A stretch of DNA of 23,564 nucleotides, taken from assembly GCA_049718665.1 (NCBI GenBank), contig JBNARO010000030.1, positions 1-23,564 of the forward strand, given 5' to 3'. Shown in pieces: positions 7,392 through 15,399 of this stretch. This stretch comes from NZ13-RE01 sp049718665. Lineage in GTDB: Bacteria; Dictyoglomota; Dictyoglomia; Dictyoglomales; Dictyoglomaceae. How positions within the stretch are numbered: position 1 is the stretch's first letter; every line of letters begins with the position of its first letter. The notes under the pieces were generated by a model, which saw nothing but the letters and a program-made list of their open reading frames with translations, was not told the origin of the DNA and made no database searches. The position numbers and the translations under genes are program-made.

Positions 7392-8131
7392 TATCTCACC
7401 TCTATAGCAAAAATTTTATTTATAAAAAGAAATAAAAAGTCAACAAAGTCATTCCATAAATCTTCCAAAGTAGGAACCCTATTTGCCCTTATCCATACAC
7501 TATACCAATAATTTACAGTATCTTCTACCGCCTTATCTATTTGCTTCTGAGTTAAAAAAGAAATACTTCTAAAACCCTCCCCCTTAGTATAAGCCCTTTC
7601 AATATCTTTATAATAACTGTGAGCAGATTTTATACTGTTAAATATATAGAACGCAGGTTTTGAGATAAAAGACAAACTTTTAACTTTTCTTGGAGTAATC
7701 TGCTCTGCATCTTTCTCATACTTACTATGAAAACCCTTCTCTTGGTAGCTTGAAGATGTATGTAAAGGTTGATTTAGATCTGATATATAATGGGAAAAAA
7801 CCCCCAGCTCGAAAGCAACAAGTCTCCAAGGTCTTTTTTCTCTTATTAAAGAGATTATATGATAATATTTTTCTCTAACCTTTTCCACTCCCTTCCCTTT
7901 TCTCGTCTCTACCTCATATATATGGTTTTGAAAATCTCTGTAAACCCTGTCTGGAGCAATACTTCCTTTAAGAACCTCTTCTTTATAGGGTAATATTTTT
8001 CTTTGAAACTCCCTTGGGAGATAGTTTAATGCATTTTCTACAATTCTCTCATGAGTTTTTCCACTCCAGCTCCATATAGGAGAGAGAGTTAAAATAACAA
8101 AAAGAAAAAATGATAAAAACTTTTCCCTCAT
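7391..8131 (-). CDS. Secreted zinc-dependent phospholipase C/S1-P1 nuclease-like protein
   Basis: A 246-residue exported protein. A signal peptide (basic MREK, hydrophobic core, then a Ser-Trp junction near 21/22) would leave Trp22 as the mature N-terminus. In the phospholipase C/P1 nuclease fold the N-terminal Trp binds zinc. Likely tri-zinc ligands: Trp22, His27, Asp61, His70, His114, Asp118, His124, His135, Glu139. The Trp-to-His spacing of 5 resembles P1 nuclease, whereas the H-x3-D-x5-H block and the final H-x3-E resemble Bacillus phospholipase C, so substrate is open (phospholipid or nucleic acid). The C-terminus is hydrophobic (DFLFLFINKIFA). GGAGG lies 5 bases before the ATG. An 85-base gap separates it from the glycosyltransferase gene; I see no convincing promoter or terminator in it. 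Confidence 0.72.
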   Translation of the reverse strand: MREKFLSFFLFVILTLSPIWSWSGKTHERIVENALNYLPREFQRKILPYKEEVLKGSIAPDRVYRDFQNHIYEVETRKGKGVEKVREKYYHIISLIREKRPWRLVAFELGVFSHYISDLNQPLHTSSSYQEKGFHSKYEKDAEQITPRKVKSLSFISKPAFYIFNSIKSAHSYYKDIERAYTKGEGFRSISFLTQKQIDKAVEDTVNYWYSVWIRANRVPTLEDLWNDFVDFLFLFINKIFAIEVR

Positions 8132-8216
8132 ATTACCTCCAAAATAGCAAAAACAAAGCCATATTAATACCCAAAATTACCAAAGGAGTTTTTCCTTGAG
8201 TATTTTTATCACAAAA

Positions 8217-9323
8217 TTAAGAGAGAATCAATATGTGCCTTAGAAAATCTTGAATTTCTCTTTTGAATCTTTCTTTTGAGAATCTTTGAGCATTATTTAG
8301 AAGATCCTCCCTTTTAAACTTAGCTCTTTCTTTTAGAAATCTTAAAACTGCCTCTTTTAAACTTTTTACATTTTGCTCATAAAAAAATATTCCTGTTTTT
8401 CCATCTATTACTGTTTCTAAAGCCCCTCCCCTTCCATAAGCAATTACAGGAGTTCCACTTGCTTGTGCCTCTACAGGAACAATTCCGAAATCTTCTTCTA
8501 CTGGGAAGATAAGAGCTTGAGCTCTTGCTAAGTATTTTCTTACCGTGGTATCATCTTGCCATCCTAAAATTTTAATATTTTCTCTTGCCATCTTTTTAAT
8601 CTTTCTCATGTCTTCCCCATCTCCTATTACTACAAGGGGAAGATTTAATTCATTAAAAGTCTCTATCACAAGGTCTACTTTTTTATAGGAAACAAGTCTT
8701 GAAAGAACCAAAAAATATTCATCCTTCTCATCAGAAGGAGAAAATTTTTCTACTTCTACAGGAGGATATATAACCTTTGCCTCTCTTCTATAAAATTTCC
8801 ATATTCTTCTTGCTACGTTTTTAGAGTTTGCTATAAAATAATCTACTCTATTAGCACTTGTTACATCCCAAATCCTTAGATAGTGAAAGAGAAGTCGCAC
8901 AAAAATGTTTTTAAATCCTTTTTCTACTTTTTTATCTTTTAAATATGAAAAATAAAGATCCCAGATATATCTCATAGGAGTATGACAATAGCAAATATGA
9001 ATTTGATAAGATTTTGTTAAGACTCCCTTTGCTACACAATGACTACTTGAGATAACTAAATCGTATTTTGAAAGATCAAACTGTTCAATAGCAAAGGGCA
9101 TAAGAGGAAGATACATAGAGTAATTTTTTCTTCCAAAAGGGAGATTTGAAATAAAAGATTCATGGACCTTTTGAGTTATGTTTAATTTCCTTAAAGTCTC
9201 TTTTGAAGCTACTAAAGTAAAAACATCAGCGGAAGAAAACAATTCAAGAAGAGTAGTTAGAACTTTTTCTGCTCCCCCAATATTTACAATCCAATCATGA
9301 ACAATAGCAACTTTCATTTTCAT
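8217..9323 (-). CDS. GT4-family glycosyltransferase
   Basis: A retaining GT-B glycosyltransferase of about 366-368 residues, probably acting at the cytoplasmic face on a lipid-linked or envelope glycan. The N-terminal domain begins with AIVHDWIVNIGGAEKVL (6-22), typical of the WbaZ-like mannosyltransferase group. The C-terminal nucleotide-sugar domain carries DDTTVRKYLARAQALIFP and then EDFGIVPVEAQASGTPVIAY with the E-x7-E motif. Two ATGs are possible. GAGGG directly abuts the first (9323), overlapping the preceding stop, but lies about 6 bases before the second (9317), so 9317 is probably the true start. The acceptor cannot be read from sequence, and no other glycan genes adjoin it. Confidence 0.85.
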   Translation of the reverse strand: MKMKVAIVHDWIVNIGGAEKVLTTLLELFSSADVFTLVASKETLRKLNITQKVHESFISNLPFGRKNYSMYLPLMPFAIEQFDLSKYDLVISSSHCVAKGVLTKSYQIHICYCHTPMRYIWDLYFSYLKDKKVEKGFKNIFVRLLFHYLRIWDVTSANRVDYFIANSKNVARRIWKFYRREAKVIYPPVEVEKFSPSDEKDEYFLVLSRLVSYKKVDLVIETFNELNLPLVVIGDGEDMRKIKKMARENIKILGWQDDTTVRKYLARAQALIFPVEEDFGIVPVEAQASGTPVIAYGRGGALETVIDGKTGIFFYEQNVKSLKEAVLRFLKERAKFKREDLLNNAQRFSKERFKREIQDFLRHILILS

Positions 9324-11206
9324 CCCTCAATACGAACATAGGTTTCAAAAAAACTTGCTCCTTTCCCATCTTCTGCCAATCTTTCATCACAAAGCTCATT
9401 TATTCCCTCCTCTCCTTGATCTATGCATAAAGTGTCTGGTCTTACCTTAGGATCAAAAACAAATTTTACTTTCAATTTCCCCCGTGGGGATACTACATAT
9501 CCTTCTTTAAAGGAATAATAACTCTTCCATATGGGATGGATAAAGCATACGGGAAGTTCTTTTTTATGATCCATAGGTCTTTGGGAATTTATCCTTGTTA
9601 AAGATTTTGGAGTAATAAGGACAAAAGGATATTCTTGAGATATTTTAATATTTAAAGAAGGCAAGTTATCTATAAAATGAAATTTTTTATCCTCAGTAAA
9701 GAAAACTCCATTCTCAAAAGGAATTTCAGGAAAAAGAGGAGATTTTAGCCATCCCTTTTCTTTTAAAAGAGTAAGATTAATACCAAATGGAGTTAATTTT
9801 CTTAAGCTAAAATTCATGATCTCCTGAAAATTTCCAAACTCATTTTCGAATCTCATTCTTCTTGAAAGCTCTTTATATATTTCCCATTCTGAAAGAGATT
9901 CTCCCCGATTTTCAAAAATCTTTGGCATATACCCAATTATAGAGTTCCAATAAGATCCTCTTAAATCTTCTTTCTCAAGATATGTAGCAACAGGAAGGAT
10001 TATATCTGCTAATCTTGTGGTCTCATTCCATCTAAAATCCAAAACTACTTTTAAAGGAATATTTTTTGCTATCTCTTTAAGCTCTTTTATATTTTGGGTT
10101 TGATTAAAGAGATTAAAGCTTTGGATCCATAAAACTTCTGGAAGTTTATTTTTAAATTCAGAAACAAGTTTTGCTTTTGGAATTAAATTAAAATCATTTT
10201 TGAGTTTAGTCCAAGAAAGGTCAAAAGAGTAAGTACTATAATGAGAAAAGGATACCCCTCCACCTTTAACTCCTAAATTTCCTGTAATAGCAGAAAGGGC
10301 ATCAATAACTCTAAAGGTAGATACACTATGGCTATAATGCTGAGCTCCCATTCCAAGCCAAATAGACGCTGGCTTTTCTTTAGAAATCCTTTCAGAAATC
10401 TCATAAATGTCTTTTATATTTACATCACAATTTTCCGAAAGCTCCTCAATAGAAAATTTTTCAAGTATATTTTTAAATTTCTCAAATCCAAAAGTAAAAT
10501 TTTCAATAAATTTTCTATCTTCTAATCCCTCTTTAAGAATAACCTTTGCTATAGCAAGAGCAAGATAAATATCTCTTCCTGGTTTTACCTGAATAAACTT
10601 ATCTACAAATTTTTCTGTCTCGGTTTTTATAGGATCAATAAGGTAAACAAAGGCTCCTCTTTTTCTTGCCTCTTCTATAAAAGGAATAAAATGGATATTT
10701 GTTCTTGCAGGATTTCTTCCCCAGATTAATACTGTTCTACTTTCAAGGATATTTTCAGGAGGATAGTTTATACATATCCCAAAATCAAGCTCTTGTGCCA
10801 TCTCTCCCGCATCATCGCAGAGACTTCCATCCATGAGGGTTATTTTTCCATATAGTGAGAAGAATCTAAGAGCAGAAAATCTCATAATTCCAGTAGTCCC
10901 ACTATTTATTCCAAGAACTACTAAATCCTCTTTATTTTTATCCCTCAGATCTTTAAGCTTTTCTAAAATTACATCCAAAGCAGTATCCCATGATATCTTT
11001 TTAAAATTACCATTTCTTCGAATCATAGGATATAAAATTCTTTCATTACTTTCTCTATCTTTTAGAAATTTATAAATCTTTTGACAGAGAAAATTTCTTG
11101 TATAAGGGTTAGAAGAATCAGGGAAAATTTTTAAATTTTCATCTTTTCTAAAGATAACCCCACAAGCATCCCAGCAATCAAAAAAACAAACCCCTCTAAA
11201 TTCCAT
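9320..11206 (-). CDS. Molybdopterin-dependent oxidoreductase (COG0243-like)
   Basis: A 628-residue member of the DMSO reductase/formate dehydrogenase superfamily binding a bis-pterin Mo or W cofactor and one [4Fe-4S] cluster. Cluster ligands are Cys7, Cys11, Cys15 and Cys41 (C-x3-C-x3-C-x25-C). DGSLCDDAGEMA (126-137) places Cys130 where the family has its metal-ligand Cys, SeCys or Ser. Later segments include IWGRNPARTN (161-170), GMGAQHYSHSVSTFR and ITGNLGVKGGG, then a C-terminal cofactor-binding domain (VVSPRGKLKVKF). There is no twin-arginine signal, so it is cytoplasmic. No dedicated electron-transfer subunit adjoins. GGAGG precedes the ATG with about 6 bases spacing, and the start overlaps the cyclase gene by 11 bases. 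Substrate unknown. Confidence 0.85.
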   Translation of the reverse strand: MEFRGVCFFDCWDACGVIFRKDENLKIFPDSSNPYTRNFLCQKIYKFLKDRESNERILYPMIRRNGNFKKISWDTALDVILEKLKDLRDKNKEDLVVLGINSGTTGIMRFSALRFFSLYGKITLMDGSLCDDAGEMAQELDFGICINYPPENILESRTVLIWGRNPARTNIHFIPFIEEARKRGAFVYLIDPIKTETEKFVDKFIQVKPGRDIYLALAIAKVILKEGLEDRKFIENFTFGFEKFKNILEKFSIEELSENCDVNIKDIYEISERISKEKPASIWLGMGAQHYSHSVSTFRVIDALSAITGNLGVKGGGVSFSHYSTYSFDLSWTKLKNDFNLIPKAKLVSEFKNKLPEVLWIQSFNLFNQTQNIKELKEIAKNIPLKVVLDFRWNETTRLADIILPVATYLEKEDLRGSYWNSIIGYMPKIFENRGESLSEWEIYKELSRRMRFENEFGNFQEIMNFSLRKLTPFGINLTLLKEKGWLKSPLFPEIPFENGVFFTEDKKFHFIDNLPSLNIKISQEYPFVLITPKSLTRINSQRPMDHKKELPVCFIHPIWKSYYSFKEGYVVSPRGKLKVKFVFDPKVRPDTLCIDQGEEGINELCDERLAEDGKGASFFETYVRIEG

Positions 11207-11855
11207 ACCAATCCTCCACTGGGAAAAGAATTGCTCTTACTGGAGAGCCATCTCCTCCTTTAATACTTAATGGAAGAGAAATAAAAAAATATTTTCCTTC
11301 TTCCACGTTTAAAAGATTTAATCCTTCAATTATTCCTACTTCCTTAATAAGTAAAGTTTTATGAACCTCTCTCCCCTCTTCTCCTTTTGGACCTATGGAA
11401 AGATAATCTATTCCTACTGTTTTAATTTTCTTTTCTACAAGATACTTCGCAGCCTCAAGAGATAAACTTACATAATCCTCGTGAAAAATACTCTCCTGTA
11501 AAAAATTTGAATTTCTTGTCTTAAAAAGAACAATATCTCCAGACTCTATAGGAAAAGCTTTTATGTCTTGTAAAAGAATCTTCTTTTCATTCTTTATCTC
11601 AAATACCTTTGCAAAACCATAGAATTTTGAAATATCAATTTTTTCAAGAGTTTTGCCATTCTCAAGAAAGTGATATGGGGTATCTATATGAGTACCTGTA
11701 TGGGATCCTAAAGTTATTTTAGAAAGATTAGCATTCTTTCCTTCAGATATTTTTGCTATCCATTCTCTCTGGAATTTTGGATCATTAGGCCAAAAAAGCA
11801 TATTTTCATGAATTAAAAGACTTACATCTATAGGTTTATCCCAAAGAATTTTCAT
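11196..11855 (-). CDS. Cyclase-family (kynurenine formamidase-like) metal hydrolase
   Basis: A 219-residue protein of the 'cyclase' superfamily (PF04199), which includes arylformamidase KynB, isatin hydrolase and polyketide cyclases. The signature HTGTHIDTPYHF (52-63) supplies the metal ligands (His52, His56, Asp58) and the partner His62. The N-terminal IDVSLLIHENMLFWP is also typical. Length matches single-domain members. Family enzymes hydrolyse amides or lactam-like bonds; no kynurenine pathway genes are nearby, so the substrate is not known. Its end overlaps the molybdopterin oxidoreductase gene by 11 bases, suggesting coupled translation and perhaps consecutive reactions. GGAGGGG lies 5 bases before the ATG. 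Confidence 0.85.
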   Translation of the reverse strand: MKILWDKPIDVSLLIHENMLFWPNDPKFQREWIAKISEGKNANLSKITLGSHTGTHIDTPYHFLENGKTLEKIDISKFYGFAKVFEIKNEKKILLQDIKAFPIESGDIVLFKTRNSNFLQESIFHEDYVSLSLEAAKYLVEKKIKTVGIDYLSIGPKGEEGREVHKTLLIKEVGIIEGLNLLNVEEGKYFFISLPLSIKGGDGSPVRAILFPVEDWYGI

Positions 11856-11873
11856 ACTACCCCTCCAATAAAG

Positions 11874-12938
11874 TTAATAATCGTCAGATAATAGAAATTT
11901 ATTACCAATATTCACCATTCTCAACCCATAAGCTAAAGCAAGCTCATAAGCTTTCTCTGCATGTTTTTTAGAAGTAGTAGGAAGATTATCAAAGAAAAAA
12001 TTCGGAGCAAAACCTAAAAGAGAATATGGGATTTCAGGGTTTAAATTAGAAATAAATTCTGCAATTTTTCCTATTTCTTCCTCAGTTACATATCCTGGAA
12101 CAAGAAGAGTGCTGGCAACTACTGTAATATTTTTATATTTTCTGCTTTCCCTCCCAATAATAGCAAAGTTCTCAAGAGTTCTTTTATTTGATACTCCTGT
12201 GAGAGCAATATGAATTCTTTCATCAAAAGCCTTTAAGTCAAATTTTATTATCCCTCCACTTTCCAAAGATAAAGCATACATTTCTTTTAATATCTCAGGA
12301 TTCATAGAACCATTAGTTTCCCAGCATATTCTCACTCTATTTTTTACCTTTCTTGCTAAGGATAAGGCATGGGCAATTTGAGGAGTAGGATCTCCACCAA
12401 AGAAGCATATACATGAAGTTTTTCTATCTATTTTCTCTATCAAATCTTCTACAGAATAAAAGGGGAATTTTCTTCTTAAATAATCATGGTAATGCCAATT
12501 TTGACAAAAAAGACAGTTAAAACTGCAACTGGCATAAAATATTGCCAAATTTTTATACCCATAATGCTCCTTCTCAGGACAAACAAAACTTGCTACACAG
12601 TTTGTAGGAAGAGGATCATAGTACCATTCCAAAAGTCCCTTTTGAGATGTTCCTGCCCATCTTCTTCCATCCTCCAAAAGCCCACAAAAACTTTTCTCAG
12701 AATTTAAAGAGCAATTGTGAATACAAAGATTACAATAAGGCTTTTCTGATTTTATGGGATAAGGAAGATTAAAATATTTTCTTGCTCTCTTATGAGCAGA
12801 TTCAATTATGGGTAGAGCCTTATCAAAATTATTTAAAATACAATCTCTACATACCCCCAGGAATGAGGATATCAAAATAGATTCTTTTTCACAAATTCTA
12901 CATTTTCCTTCAATTTTCAATGCAAGGTACCTTTTCAA
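11874..12938 (-). CDS. Radical SAM protein, PflA/AmmeMemoRadiSam-like
   Basis: A 354-residue radical-SAM enzyme. The SAM cluster motif is CSFNCLFCQNW (Cys138, Cys142, Cys145), followed by FFGGDPTPQ in the GGE-like position and ETNGSM strands typical of COG1180 activating-enzyme relatives. Before the barrel are two extra Cys groups: a zinc-ribbon-like pair (Cys13, 16, 30, 33) and CNLCIHNCSLNSEKSFCG (Cys69, 72, 76, 85), the latter reminiscent of AmmeMemoRadiSam-system radical-SAM proteins. The start is TTG at 12938, overlapping the phosphoketolase stop (TTGA) with no clear ribosome site. A second in-frame TTG 7 codons in has a weak AAGG upstream. No glycyl-radical enzyme is visible nearby, so the substrate is unknown. 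Confidence 0.83.
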   Translation of the reverse strand: MKRYLALKIEGKCRICEKESILISSFLGVCRDCILNNFDKALPIIESAHKRARKYFNLPYPIKSEKPYCNLCIHNCSLNSEKSFCGLLEDGRRWAGTSQKGLLEWYYDPLPTNCVASFVCPEKEHYGYKNLAIFYASCSFNCLFCQNWHYHDYLRRKFPFYSVEDLIEKIDRKTSCICFFGGDPTPQIAHALSLARKVKNRVRICWETNGSMNPEILKEMYALSLESGGIIKFDLKAFDERIHIALTGVSNKRTLENFAIIGRESRKYKNITVVASTLLVPGYVTEEEIGKIAEFISNLNPEIPYSLLGFAPNFFFDNLPTTSKKHAEKAYELALAYGLRMVNIGNKFLLSDDY

Positions 12939-15310
12939 ACAAGAAGGGACATTTCTATATCTACACCATGGTTATAAGCATATTCTAAAGCTTCAATCTG
13001 CTGGTTCTTGAGCATATCTTTAAAGTATCCACTCTTTTCTTGTAGAATTTCTACTCTTTCGATTACGTCCATAGCTATGCTGTATCTATCTATCTGATTT
13101 AATATGGCAAGCTGAAGAGGTGTAGTTATTCCACCTCTTCCTTTTAGGAAGGGAGCAAGATATCCTGCTTCAATACCTATTTTTCTGTTCTCTCTATATC
13201 CTCTTACATGAATATTTTTATGATTTGTTCTCCTGTAAGTTAATCTGTGAATAAGCCATGGATAACCATGAAAATTAAATATGATAGGTTTATCTTTAGT
13301 AAAATATGAATCAAATTCTCTATCGGAAAGTCCATCAGGATGTTCAGTATTTGGAGTTAATGTAAATAGATTAAGCACATTGATAAATCTAATCTTTAAC
13401 TCGGGGAATAATTTTTTAAGTATTTTTATCGCATAGATTGCTTCCTTTGTAGGAATATCTCCACAACTTGCTATGACCACATCAGGATCTTCATCGGGAT
13501 AGTTACTTGCAAAATCCCATATACCTATACCTTTCATGGCATGTTTAAAAGCTTCTTCAATACTTAAATATTGGGAATGTTTCTGTTTATCAATTACTAT
13601 GATATTTATTCTATTAGTAGTTTGTAAACAGTACCAAACAGTGCAAAGAAGAGTATTTGCATCAGGTGGAAAGTATACTCTTACTACATTTGGCCATTTA
13701 TCCACAATAGATGTTATGAATCCAGGATCTTGATGGGTAAATCCATTATGATCTTGTCTCCACACTACTGAGGTGAGAAGAAGATTAAGAGAAGAAATTG
13801 GAGCCCTCCAGGGGACATCCGAAGATATATCAAGCCATTTTCCAAATTGATTTACCATAGATGATATAATGGGAGCAAAGCCTTCGTAAGTATTTAAAAA
13901 TCCATGTCTTCCCGTAAGAAGATACCCCTCTAACCATCCTTCTAAAGTATGTTCTGATAACATCTCCATGGTTCTTCCAAAAGGAGAAAGAAATCCTTCA
14001 TCTTCATCTTCTTGTATTATATTTGCCATCCAAGCTTTCCCAAATTCAAAAACTGCATCAAGCCTGTTGGATTTTGTCTCATCTGGTCCAAAGACTCTAA
14101 AGTTTTCTGGATTTAATCTTATAATTTCCTTAAGAAATATCCCTAAGGGACGAGTATTCTCAGCTTCATCTTTTGTGGGATTTTTTACTTCCACAGAGAA
14201 TTCTTTTATATTTGGTAGCTTTAATTCTTTTCTTAAAAGACCACCATTAGCATAAGGATTGGCACTCATTCTTTTATTCCCCTTAGGTGGTAAATCTTTT
14301 AAATCCTCTCTTAACCTTCCATTTTTATCAAAAAGCTTTTCTGGTTCATAACTTCGAAGCCATGCCTCAAGAACCTCTAAAGTCTTAGGATTTTCTTTGG
14401 CATCAGAGAAAGGTACTTGATGGGCTCTCCAGTATCCTTCAATATAGTGATTCCCTATCTTTTTAGGAGCAGTCCATCCTTTTGGAATTCTTAATATTAT
14501 CATAGGCCATGATGGTCTAAAAGGTTTGTTGTTTGATCTTGCTTCGTCCCATATATTAAGAATTTTTTCTATACAAAAGTCCATAGTTTCAGCCATTTTT
14601 TCATGAACTTCTAAGGGTTCCTCTCCTTCTACAATCTTAGGATCATATCCGTATCCTTTGAAAAGAGATATGAGCTCTTCATTGTCGATTCTTGAAAGGA
14701 TTGTAGGATTATTAATTTTGTAGCCATTAAGAAGAAGTATTGGAAGTACCGCTCCATCTCTTACAGGATTTAAGAATTTATTGGAGTGCCAAGCTGTAGC
14801 AAGAGGGCCTGTTTCTGCTTCTCCGTCTCCTACCACTGTTATAGCTATTAGGTCTTTGTAATCAAAGACTGCACCAAAGGCATGAGATAAACTATAGCCA
14901 AGCTCTCCTCCTTCTTGAATAGAACCGGGAAGTTCAGGAGTACAATGGCTACCAAGCCCTCCTGGGAAAGAAAAAGCCTTGAATAGATTCTTCAGCCCTT
15001 CTTCATCTTGGCTAAATTGGGAGTAAAGCTCGCTTATAGTACCTTCTAAATAGGCGGGAGCTATAATTCCTGGAGCTCCATGCCCAGGACCCGCTATAAA
15101 TATGCAGTTTAGATCATATTTATTAATAATCCTGTTTCCATGTACATAGACAAAAGAAAGTCCCGGACTTGCCCCCCAATGTCCAAGGAGTCTTTCCTTA
15201 ATATGTTCAGGTTTGAGAGGCTCCTTTAAAAGAGGATTATCTCTAAGATAAATCATACCTGCAGAGAGAAAACAGCAGGCTTTCCAGAAATCATTAAGTT
15301 TTTCAATCAT
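12935..15310 (-). CDS. xfp: Phosphoketolase (xylulose-5-P/fructose-6-P)
   Basis: A 791-residue thiamine-diphosphate enzyme that cleaves xylulose-5-phosphate (and often fructose-6-phosphate) with phosphate to acetyl phosphate plus glyceraldehyde-3-P or erythrose-4-P. Recognised by GHWGASPGLSFVYVH (43-57), GPGHGAPG, SFPGGLGSHCTPELPGSIQEG, the ThDP-binding GDGEAETGPLATAWHSNKF, and later SVVWRQDHNGFTHQDPGF and NLFTLTP. Length is standard (about 790-830), with a somewhat short N-terminus. GGAGGGG lies 5-6 bases before the ATG. It heads the long minus-strand array and may link pentose or hexose catabolism to acetate; no acetate kinase is in the window. C5-only versus dual specificity cannot be told by eye. 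Confidence 0.94.
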   Translation of the reverse strand: MIEKLNDFWKACCFLSAGMIYLRDNPLLKEPLKPEHIKERLLGHWGASPGLSFVYVHGNRIINKYDLNCIFIAGPGHGAPGIIAPAYLEGTISELYSQFSQDEEGLKNLFKAFSFPGGLGSHCTPELPGSIQEGGELGYSLSHAFGAVFDYKDLIAITVVGDGEAETGPLATAWHSNKFLNPVRDGAVLPILLLNGYKINNPTILSRIDNEELISLFKGYGYDPKIVEGEEPLEVHEKMAETMDFCIEKILNIWDEARSNNKPFRPSWPMIILRIPKGWTAPKKIGNHYIEGYWRAHQVPFSDAKENPKTLEVLEAWLRSYEPEKLFDKNGRLREDLKDLPPKGNKRMSANPYANGGLLRKELKLPNIKEFSVEVKNPTKDEAENTRPLGIFLKEIIRLNPENFRVFGPDETKSNRLDAVFEFGKAWMANIIQEDEDEGFLSPFGRTMEMLSEHTLEGWLEGYLLTGRHGFLNTYEGFAPIISSMVNQFGKWLDISSDVPWRAPISSLNLLLTSVVWRQDHNGFTHQDPGFITSIVDKWPNVVRVYFPPDANTLLCTVWYCLQTTNRINIIVIDKQKHSQYLSIEEAFKHAMKGIGIWDFASNYPDEDPDVVIASCGDIPTKEAIYAIKILKKLFPELKIRFINVLNLFTLTPNTEHPDGLSDREFDSYFTKDKPIIFNFHGYPWLIHRLTYRRTNHKNIHVRGYRENRKIGIEAGYLAPFLKGRGGITTPLQLAILNQIDRYSIAMDVIERVEILQEKSGYFKDMLKNQQIEALEYAYNHGVDIEMSLLV

Positions 15311-15339
15311 CTTTTCCCCTCCTTCTTAGTTTTTTTAAT

Positions 15340-15367
15340 GATATAACGATTATTTATATTTGTGCAA
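15340..15367 (-). promoter_or_regulatory. Candidate promoter for the phosphoketolase-led array
   Basis: On the minus strand TTGCAC (15367-15362) is followed after 16 bases by TATATC (15345-15340), in the 89-base gap between the hybrid-kinase stop and the phosphoketolase ATG. Initiation would fall near 15333, just upstream of the GGAGGGG ribosome site. The match is moderate. I see no strong terminator for the upstream kinase, so read-through is also possible. Confidence 0.4.
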
Positions 15368-15399
15368 GAAGAATAATTTTGTTTTCGGAAAAATATCTT

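Noticed and set aside
8170..8210. Possible terminator hairpin (AAGGA...TCCTT) between the glycosyltransferase and zinc hydrolase genes
   Set aside because: The stem is only 5-6 base pairs with a bulge, and no T-run follows it on the minus strand.
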